A stretch of 5,227 nt of DNA from UMGS902 sp045580835 (GTDB lineage Bacteria; Bacillota; Clostridia; Oscillospirales; CAG-272), in assembly GCA_045580835.1 (NCBI GenBank), contig JAZNOM010000098.1, positions 1-5,227 on the forward strand, written 5' to 3'. Shown piece by piece: positions 1 to 5,227 of the stretch. The notes beneath the pieces were generated by a model that saw only the letters and a program-made list of their open reading frames with translations, did not search any database and was not told where the DNA came from. A program made the translations under genes and the position numbers. Numbering within the stretch: the first letter of the stretch is position 1; every line of letters starts with the position of its first letter.

Positions 1-332
1 ATCTCTAAAAACGGTATTTTATAGGTGCAAAGCCTCGCTTTTGAGTGGATATTTTATCAAATTTTGCAAATTTATCACGCTCTGACAACTGCAGTTATAA
101 CAAAGCAAAGAACCGTATGGCAAGCAAAGCTTGACCATACGCCTCTTTTGCTAAATTCACGTTTTCCGTGATAATGAATGGTGGAGGCGGCGTGTAACTG
201 TAGCCTTTCGTGTCCTTTACTATATGGATAGCCTTGCCATCTTCGACTCGCATTTTGGTTGGAGCAGCGGTGGTGGAGAGGGGAGTTTTTCGTTAATTAG
301 ATTGAAAACATGAGGAGAAACTTGAATTATTT
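1..332. other. Gene-free left edge with possible dispersed element or gene remnant
   Basis: No recognisable complete gene is present. The minus strand between about 75 and 298 is unusually open. One frame reads 52 codons from an ATG at 253 to a TAA at 95 (starts MRVEDGKAIHIVKDTKGY, then a run of four prolines). A second frame lacks an ATG but stays open from about 298 to a stop at 75. No Shine-Dalgarno sequence precedes the ATG at 253, and a strong hairpin falls inside the 3' end of both frames, so translation is doubtful. On the plus strand, a frame open from the window edge stops at 83-85 and could be the tail of a gene to the left, but it resembles nothing I know. By eye, 170-300 is GC-richer than the flanks. 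A decayed gene, a dispersed intergenic repeat or a structured RNA are all possible. Confidence 0.35.
114..141. terminator. Strong hairpin, possible terminator
   Basis: CGTATGGCAAGC (114-125) pairs with GCTTG (129-133) and CCATACG (135-141), leaving an AAA loop and one bulged A at 134. This gives 12 base pairs, six of them GC. On the plus strand it is followed by CCTCTTTTG, a short T tract. On the minus strand it is followed by a broken T-rich run (GTTCTTTGCTTTGTT). It could therefore stop transcription weakly in either direction, or be the structural core of an element. I infer terminator function only from shape. Confidence 0.4.
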
Positions 333-369
333 GAATTACTTTGCAACTTGTAAAGTAATTCCTCTTTTT
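333..369 (+). terminator. Rho-independent-like terminator facing the LysR gene
   Basis: A perfect 10-bp inverted repeat, GAATTACTTT (333-342) and AAAGTAATTC (352-361), encloses a 9-base loop that can pair further. A T-rich tract (CTCTTTTT) follows on the plus strand. The stem begins 7 bases beyond the regulator's stop codon. On the minus strand the stem is followed by an A-rich sequence rather than T residues, so the canonical orientation is plus. It would block plus-strand transcripts from entering the regulator gene antisense. It may still mark the 3' end of the regulator mRNA. The stem is AT-rich, so its strength is uncertain. Confidence 0.45.
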
Positions 370-1228
370 AGTTTTCTTGATTTTTGAAATATTCCACACC
401 GAAATCAACAAAAGCCTTTGAAGCGTTTGTGAGGATAAACTCCTTCGGCCAGGAGGCGTAGATGGTTCTTGTGACATTGAAGTCTTCCAGCGTGCAGAGC
501 TTTATTCCGTCGGTATGGATGGACGGGGTGGAAATTTCGGGGCAGAAAGCGATGCCAAATCCGTTTTTTACAAATTCGGCAACCGAGGAATCCTTTGAAC
601 ATTCGATAATTGTTTTGGGTTTGTATCCGTATTTTTTAAAATATCCGTCCAACCAATACTGTTCAGGTGCTTTGTAAAAGCCTATAATTGATTGATTTTT
701 TATATCCTCAAAAGAGAGGGTATCTTTTTTTGCAATCGGAGAGCTTGACGGAACCGCAACTAGAATACGCTCGGTAAAAAACGTGACAGAATTAAAGTTT
801 TCCTCATTTGCAAACGGTTTTGCAGAAATTCGCAGAAAAAAACTTCCTTTTTGCTCACGGTTGACCATTGGAAACACTACTTCAAAATCGGGGTGTTTTT
901 CCTTGAACTTTGCTATCATGCCAATCATCGGAGAAGTACCTTCGCGAAGTATTAGACTTACCGTCTTTTTATGCAAGTCATTTACACTAACTATGCCGTC
1001 TTCAATTTTTGCAAGTGCCATGTCTATGTGTGCATAAAACATTCTGCCGTAATCATTAAGCTTAATTCTTTTACCGTTTCTTGCAAAAAGCTGGGTTCCG
1101 AGTTCCTTTTCAAGCTTGGCAATAGTGTGACTGATGGATGATGGGGGAACCATATACTGATTAGCTACAGAAACAAAACTTTCTGTTTTTGCGGCTGCAC
1201 AAAAGTATTTCAGTTGCAAAAGCTCCAT
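368..1228 (-). CDS. LysR-type transcriptional regulator
   Basis: This is a DNA-binding regulator of 286 residues, close to the usual family length of about 300. Residues 1-62 form the winged helix-turn-helix. Hallmarks are L6-x-Y-F9, A22, the recognition-helix stretch PPSSIS (28-33), LEKELG (39-44), LFAR (47-50) and N58-x-x-G61. A linker helix follows to about 88, then a periplasmic-binding-protein-like effector domain (about 89-286) with typical elements such as ILVAVP and the late segment NGFGIAFCPE. The ATG start at 1228 is preceded by AAGGAG with a 6-base gap, which supports it. The family binds a small-molecule inducer and DNA as a tetramer and often represses its own gene while activating a divergent neighbour. 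Here the divergent neighbour is the secreted phosphoesterase gene, its likely target. The effector cannot be named. The gene is visibly more AT-rich than the secreted genes. Confidence 0.95.
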   Translation of the reverse strand: MELLQLKYFCAAAKTESFVSVANQYMVPPSSISHTIAKLEKELGTQLFARNGKRIKLNDYGRMFYAHIDMALAKIEDGIVSVNDLHKKTVSLILREGTSPMIGMIAKFKEKHPDFEVVFPMVNREQKGSFFLRISAKPFANEENFNSVTFFTERILVAVPSSSPIAKKDTLSFEDIKNQSIIGFYKAPEQYWLDGYFKKYGYKPKTIIECSKDSSVAEFVKNGFGIAFCPEISTPSIHTDGIKLCTLEDFNVTRTIYASWPKEFILTNASKAFVDFGVEYFKNQEN

Positions 1229-1239
1229 GTTTTTCTCCT

Positions 1240-1263
1240 TTAAGTGAATTTAAGTTCACTTAA
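1240..1263. promoter_or_regulatory. Palindromic operator candidate for the LysR-type regulator
   Basis: TTAAGTGAA (1240-1248) and TTCACTTAA (1255-1263) are perfect 9-bp inverted arms separated by 6 bases. The site touches the last base of the regulator's -10 box and covers its predicted start of transcription (near 1256), just upstream of its Shine-Dalgarno. LysR-type proteins commonly bind interrupted palindromes in divergent promoters. Occupation here would be expected to repress the regulator itself. Alternatively the arms form an mRNA hairpin in the regulator's leader. Binding is inferred, not shown. Confidence 0.6.
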
Positions 1264-1291
1264 TTATACATTATCGTGTTCTTGAAATCAA
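1263..1291 (-). promoter_or_regulatory. Sigma-A-type promoter of the LysR-type regulator
   Basis: Read on the minus strand, TTGATT (1286-1291) and a perfect TATAAT (1263-1268) are separated by exactly 17 bases. The start of transcription would fall near 1256, giving a short leader of about 28 bases before the ATG at 1228. The -35 box shares bases 1286-1287 with the -35 box of the opposing promoter. Confidence 0.7.
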
Positions 1292-1310
1292 TATCAAAAT
1301 GATGTAGAAT
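1282..1310 (+). promoter_or_regulatory. Sigma-A-type promoter of the secreted-protein operon
   Basis: TTGAAA (1282-1287) and TAGAAT (1305-1310) are spaced by 17 bases. An alternative -10, TATAAT at 1310-1315, has a poorer -35. Transcription would start near 1317, leaving a leader of about 30 bases that contains seven consecutive T residues and then AAGGAG (1335-1340), 7 bases before the ATG at 1348. The overlap with the regulator's -35 means RNA polymerase is unlikely to occupy both promoters at once. Confidence 0.65.
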
Positions 1311-1347
1311 ATAATTGTAGGAATATTTTTTTAAAAGGAGAAGCTCA

Positions 1348-3081
1348 ATGAAAAAACTATTTTGCATGATGCTGTGTGCGTTTACAGTCTTGCTTCTTTG
1401 TTTTGCGGTTAGTGCCGCTGACGAAGATTACATGACTTTTAAGCCATACGGCATTTACAAGACTGCGGAGCCGCTTGATGCAGTTCCTGCAACCTATGAG
1501 GCTTGGGTGAGAATACCCGAGGGAAGAACCTATGATTCGGGAATTATTCTCGGTAACAGCCGAAGTTCCCATTATCATTCGTTTCAGGTTCATGTTTATG
1601 AAAACAGCGCACCTATGATTAAGTTTATTACCAAGGTGCCTGATACAAAAGGAACTTCGAAGACCTACACTTTCAATAACGTAAATCTTGCAACAGGCGA
1701 ATGGGTACATTTTGCTATTGTCTGTGATGCAGCAAATAAGACTATAAGCTGTTATGTAAACGGTAAACTTGAGCAGAGCGCAAGCTTTACCTTTGCGCCG
1801 CAGATTTCTCCTGAGCCGCTTGTACTTGGCGGCGACAACGGCACAGGCAACGAGGATTATTTCAAGGGGCAGCTTCGCTCGGCTACTCTTTACTCGGATG
1901 TGCGCACTGCAGAAGAGATTAAGGCAGATATGGTAGCTGTTGACATTACCGATGAAAATCTCATGGCGCATTACGACCTTACCGATGCAACTTTTGGCGA
2001 GGATATTGCTGACGGTGCGGACAACTACGATATGATTTATGACCCTTGGTTTTATTCAAGAGAGGATGTAACCGATTTTGCGTATTCCATGGCGATAATA
2101 GGCGACCAGCAGGTAATTTCTATAAAATATCCGTCATTGCTCCACGAGATGTACGACTGGATTTTGGCAAACAAGGATAAGTACAATATGAAGTATGTGA
2201 TGGCGCTCGGCGACATTACAAATGACAGAGATGATGTGGCTGAATGGACACTTGTTGCAAGTCAGTTCAAGCGACTTTCGGGCATACTTCCGATGGCGAT
2301 TTGCCGAGGAAACCATGATTACAGCGAGCCTTTTAATACATATCTCAATTTTGACGGATACACTTCGGACATCGTTGGTAGATACGAGGGTAAGATGGAC
2401 AACCACTATAAGGTTGCAAAAATCGGTAATACCGACTATCTCTTTATGGTGCTTGACTACGGTCCGAAAGACGAGGTGCTCCAGTGGGCAGGCGAGGTAA
2501 CAGCGGCATACCCCGAGCACAAGGTCATCGTAATCACTCACAGTTACATGAATGATGACGAAACTACTACGGGGGAGAACGATTCAACCGCTCCTACCAC
2601 CAATTACGGTTACAATAACGGCGATGATATGTGGGAAAAGTATGTTCGCAAGTATGAAAACATAGTAATGGTGCTTTCGGGACATATCGGAAGCGACTAC
2701 ACCTATGCTACAAAGGCTGTCGGTGACCACGGTAATGTGGTTACACAGATGCTTATTGACCCGCAGGGCATAGACGTTTATACCCCTACGGGAATGGTGC
2801 ATATGTTCTATTTCAACGAAGAGGGCAACAAGATTACCGTTGATATGTATTCCACTATCCGCTCCCAGTATTACGGCAAGAATAGCCGCCACACATTTGT
2901 TGTTGGCGAGCGAAGCGGTGATTGCAATAACGACGGCGTTGTTAATACTGCGGATGCGCTTCTGGCGATTTCAACGGTTCTCGGCGGAGAATCCTACAAA
3001 AATGCGGATGTTGACGGCGACGGAAAGACAACCATTTCCGATGCTCTCGGCATCATGAAAAAGGCAGTGAAAGGAGAATAA
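1348..3081 (+). CDS. Secreted LamG-metallophosphoesterase-dockerin protein
   Basis: A 577-residue extracellular protein, probably a phosphomonoesterase or phosphodiesterase of unknown substrate. A signal peptide (KK, then a hydrophobic core, with cleavage near VSA-AD at 23/24) is followed by a LamG-like jelly roll (about 27-200; AWV at 52-54, GEWVHF at 117-122, YVNG at 136-139, FKGQL at 172-176). A calcineurin-like phosphoesterase domain (about 245-515) follows, with D253-x-Q255, GDITND (288-293), GNHD (321-324), H398 and GHIG (445-448). Two histidines of the usual first metal site are replaced (DxQ for DxH, GHxG for GHxH). The C-terminus is a type I dockerin (about 524-575) with two calcium loops, D525/N527/D529/D536 and D554/D556/D558/D565, expected to bind a cohesin. 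The jelly roll may bind carbohydrate. AAGGAG 7 bases upstream supports the start. It is the first gene of an apparent operon, divergent from the LysR-type regulator. Confidence 0.92.
   Translation: MKKLFCMMLCAFTVLLLCFAVSAADEDYMTFKPYGIYKTAEPLDAVPATYEAWVRIPEGRTYDSGIILGNSRSSHYHSFQVHVYENSAPMIKFITKVPDTKGTSKTYTFNNVNLATGEWVHFAIVCDAANKTISCYVNGKLEQSASFTFAPQISPEPLVLGGDNGTGNEDYFKGQLRSATLYSDVRTAEEIKADMVAVDITDENLMAHYDLTDATFGEDIADGADNYDMIYDPWFYSREDVTDFAYSMAIIGDQQVISIKYPSLLHEMYDWILANKDKYNMKYVMALGDITNDRDDVAEWTLVASQFKRLSGILPMAICRGNHDYSEPFNTYLNFDGYTSDIVGRYEGKMDNHYKVAKIGNTDYLFMVLDYGPKDEVLQWAGEVTAAYPEHKVIVITHSYMNDDETTTGENDSTAPTTNYGYNNGDDMWEKYVRKYENIVMVLSGHIGSDYTYATKAVGDHGNVVTQMLIDPQGIDVYTPTGMVHMFYFNEEGNKITVDMYSTIRSQYYGKNSRHTFVVGERSGDCNNDGVVNTADALLAISTVLGGESYKNADVDGDGKTTISDALGIMKKAVKGE
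3071..3076 (+). promoter_or_regulatory. Ribosome binding site inside the end of the upstream gene
   Basis: AAGGAG lies within the last codons of the phosphoesterase gene (encoding the terminal KGE), 7 bases before the ATG at 3084. The upstream TAA is at 3079-3081, so only two bases separate the two coding regions. This fixes the start of the second gene and suggests coupled translation. Confidence 0.8.
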
Positions 3082-3083
3082 CG

Positions 3084-5227
3084 ATGCGTAAGAGAATTTT
3101 TACAATACTTGTTTTTGCACTTGCGCTTTCTCTTTTTGCAGGTGCGGCTGAAATCACATCGGCAAACGATATGCTCACCCTTATGAACACTCCTTCAATG
3201 TGGGCAGACGATTACATCCTTACAACCGACATTAATCTTGCAGATGCTACAAACGGACTCCCACAGGCACCTATCGGCAATGCCGACACTCTTTTTACGG
3301 GTACTTTTGATGGCGATGGCAAGACTATCAGCGGTATTGACATCAGTGGTACAACTCAAGTTGGACTTTTTGGCTTTGCGGCGGATGCTACTGTTAAAAA
3401 CCTCACAATTTACGGTACTGTTGAGGGTACCGGCAACTGCGTCGGAGGATTTATAGGCCATGTAGATACCGCAAGCGTTACTATTGAAAACTGTGTAAAT
3501 CACTGTACTGTTACGGGTGTTGACTCGGTTGGCGGCATTATCGGTCGTGTTGAAACAAACTCGAGTACCGTTAAAATCAGCGAATGTGTAAACTACGGAA
3601 CGATCAGTGCGGCACGTTATGCCGCAGGAATTGCAGGCTTCCATTCACAGACGGGAGGAGCAACCACTATTGAAAACTGTATCAACAAGGGTGCGGTTAC
3701 CTCTACAACATCATATGCTGCCGGTATTTCTGCATATTGGCGTGTGTTTAGCAGCGCAGCAAACAAGTGCTTTGTTCAGGATTGTATGAACACAGGCGAT
3801 ATAACCGTTACGGGTAGTAGCGGATATGCGGGCGGTATTATTGCATACGGAAGCAATAAAAACTATAAATATACAATTACCCGATGCCTTAATACGGGTT
3901 CTGTTACTGCATCGAAATATTCCCGCCCTATAGCGGGTACTGTTTCTGCAGCTACCAATACTGCAGGTCAGTTTAATAACTGCTACTATACCTCAACAGA
4001 CACCTACACCACTGACAGCTACGGTGTAGAAACATACGTTGCTGATTTTGGCAGTGCGGCAAGTTTTGCAGGACTCGGCGAAAACTGGGTGCTTGCAGAC
4101 GGTTATGCTCCGGAACTTAAAGTTTTCCACTCGCATGATTATAAATATGTTTCTGCCTGGGAAAGTCACAATTACGTATGCTATTGCGGCGATGTTTCTC
4201 TTACAGAGGCACATAACTTTGTAGACGGTGTTTGCGATAAGTGCGGCGCAGAGGATATTCCTTGCACTCACGAAAACAAATACGAAGTAGTTGAAACCGT
4301 GGCAACCTGTACCACTGCCGGCAGCAAATATGAGTTCTGTCCCGATTGCCAGACTAAAGTAAGTGCAGATGTTGAAATTGCAATTGACGCGGCAAACCAT
4401 GCAAATAATGCTCTCACTATGGCGTATGCAAACGGCACGGTTACATATACCTGCGTGTGCGGCGCAGTTGTTTATGCCGACAGCACACTTCTTGACACAG
4501 TTTATGTCAGCGAAAACGGACTTGAACTTATAGGAAATATCGCACAAATCGGTACAGAGAGCGCACCTTTCAAAAACTTTACCGATGCTATGCAGTATGC
4601 GGCATATTGCGGTAAGGACGTAACCATCAATATTCTTGACACGGCTACAACCCCTGCAAAATATGTAACCCCTGCGTTTGACAGCACCGTCACTGTAACG
4701 GGCGGCAAGCTTATGCCCAACAACCGTTTTGTAATGAACGGTGAATTTGTATTTGAACATATTGAAATCGCTCCCACTGCCACACTTGTTATGGCGGCAA
4801 AGGAGCACAAGCTTGTAATGGGAGAGGGCATTACCATGTCGGGCAGCGGCATTTATCTTGTCGGCGGCTACGAAAACGGTACATGTTCAAACAGTGATAT
4901 CCCTGCGACAGGCTTTGCGACCGACATTACACTCCGTTCAGGTACATATACTGCAGTTGGTGGCGGTAACCGCTACTTAAGCGGCAAATATTCGGGTACA
5001 ATCAATCTTAAGCTCGGTAAGATAAACCCCGAAGATACTCTTGAAATTACAAGTACATTTACAACTTCGTCCATGAATTCAGAGGGCGGTGACGGTGTAA
5101 ATGCAACAATAATTATCGACGGTACAGTAGATAACATCAACAGTTTTTGCCCTGTTACCCATGCTTCAAGCGCAAGCGGACGTTTTGATATTGACATCGT
5201 AGTAAAGGGGGCGGCAACCACCGATGC
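3084..5227 (+). CDS. Secreted GLUG-type beta-solenoid protein with cysteine-pair modules (3' end outside window)
   Basis: The open frame runs at least 714 codons to the window edge without a stop. A signal peptide (MRKR, hydrophobic core, cleavage near residues 20-22) is followed by a GLUG-like opening (ILTTDINLA, then GTFDGDGKTISG around 73-84, VGLFG at 93-97). About five imperfect repeats of 29-35 residues follow to about 303, each with a GG- or AG-type turn and a conserved Cys (137, 168, 199, 234, 268, 300). Residues about 349-470 carry cysteine pairs: C366/C368 with C384/C387, C394-x-H396, C409, C419/C422, C457/C459. A second beta-rich domain starts at YVSENG (474-479) and includes a YTAVGGGNRY segment typical of clostridial surface proteins. 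No catalytic site is recognised, and an adhesin or glycan-binding role is inference. Cell-wall anchor, dockerin or enzyme domains may lie beyond the window. It is probably co-transcribed with the phosphoesterase. Confidence 0.88.
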   Translation, partial: MRKRIFTILVFALALSLFAGAAEITSANDMLTLMNTPSMWADDYILTTDINLADATNGLPQAPIGNADTLFTGTFDGDGKTISGIDISGTTQVGLFGFAADATVKNLTIYGTVEGTGNCVGGFIGHVDTASVTIENCVNHCTVTGVDSVGGIIGRVETNSSTVKISECVNYGTISAARYAAGIAGFHSQTGGATTIENCINKGAVTSTTSYAAGISAYWRVFSSAANKCFVQDCMNTGDITVTGSSGYAGGIIAYGSNKNYKYTITRCLNTGSVTASKYSRPIAGTVSAATNTAGQFNNCYYTSTDTYTTDSYGVETYVADFGSAASFAGLGENWVLADGYAPELKVFHSHDYKYVSAWESHNYVCYCGDVSLTEAHNFVDGVCDKCGAEDIPCTHENKYEVVETVATCTTAGSKYEFCPDCQTKVSADVEIAIDAANHANNALTMAYANGTVTYTCVCGAVVYADSTLLDTVYVSENGLELIGNIAQIGTESAPFKNFTDAMQYAAYCGKDVTINILDTATTPAKYVTPAFDSTVTVTGGKLMPNNRFVMNGEFVFEHIEIAPTATLVMAAKEHKLVMGEGITMSGSGIYLVGGYENGTCSNSDIPATGFATDITLRSGTYTAVGGGNRYLSGKYSGTINLKLGKINPEDTLEITSTFTTSSMNSEGGDGVNATIIIDGTVDNINSFCPVTHASSASGRFDIDIVVKGAATTD
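3435..3989 (+). repeat. Degenerate in-frame repeats encoding beta-solenoid coils
   Basis: Within the second secreted gene, units of about 87-105 bases encode a pattern of small residue-GG/AG-I, a variable stretch, then I-x-N-C-x-N-x-G-x-V/I-T. The conserved cysteines are spaced 31, 31, 35, 34 and 32 residues apart. The DNA is diverged, but a 15-base exact match (ACTATTGAAAACTGT) recurs at 3480-3494 and 3666-3680, two units apart and in the same phase. Confidence 0.7.

Noticed and set aside
28..43. Small hairpin CAAAGC-CTC-GCTTTTG
   Set aside because: The stem is only about six pairs with a bulge and lacks an adjacent T tract; it is within what chance would produce.
87..96. 10-bp palindrome AACTGCAGTT
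   Set aside because: It is an isolated short palindrome with no promoter context; it may be a restriction-type or chance palindrome.
158..170. CACG-TTTTC-CGTG mini-hairpin
   Set aside because: A four-base-pair stem is too short to call on its own.
1..332. tRNA, CRISPR array or riboswitch in the left-edge region
   Set aside because: No cloverleaf, no regularly spaced direct repeats and no recognised aptamer core could be found by eye.
220..477. 85-codon minus-strand frame running from inside the regulator gene into the left-edge region
   Set aside because: It overlaps the regulator's 3' end and terminator hairpin, has low-complexity composition and no credible ribosome binding site; it looks like a chance frame.
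1357..1971. 204-codon minus-strand frame opposite the LamG domain
   Set aside because: It is antisense to well-defined signal peptide and LamG coding sequence and has no recognisable domain.
3993..4808. 271-codon minus-strand frame opposite the solenoid gene
   Set aside because: It is a cysteine-rich antisense shadow of a clearly coding plus-strand frame that has a signal peptide and recognisable domains.

Overview
The window looks like a chromosomal segment from an anaerobic Clostridia-type Firmicute, probably a gut or rumen commensal. The evidence is strong AAGGAG ribosome binding sites, low-to-moderate GC, secreted proteins with clostridial-style modules (type I dockerin, GLUG-like beta repeats, paired-cysteine modules) and a typical LysR-family regulator. 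No taxonomic marker gene is present, so this is inference.

Layout. Positions 1-332 carry no gene I can name. This stretch contains two hairpins and a GC-richer patch (about 75-300) that is unusually open on the minus strand, and it may be a dispersed intergenic element or a decayed gene. A LysR-type regulator lies on the minus strand (368-1228). A 119-bp divergent control region follows (1229-1347), with two good sigma-A-type promoters facing away from each other. Their -35 boxes overlap, and a 9-bp-arm palindrome sits on the regulator's predicted transcription start. On the plus strand are two secreted-protein genes separated by 2 bp. The first (1348-3081) encodes signal peptide, LamG-like jelly roll, calcineurin-like metallophosphoesterase and type I dockerin. 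The second (3084 to beyond the window end) encodes signal peptide, GLUG-type beta-solenoid with a cysteine ladder, cysteine-pair modules and a further beta-rich domain.

How the genes may work together. The two plus-strand genes look like one transcription unit under the divergent promoter, probably controlled by the adjacent LysR-type protein. The dockerin predicts that the phosphoesterase docks on a cohesin-bearing scaffold outside the cell. The neighbouring beta-solenoid protein could be a surface adhesin or a partner. The substrate is unknown. The most notable points are the degenerate first metal site of the phosphoesterase, the compact divergent promoter/operator, and the unexplained element at the left edge.
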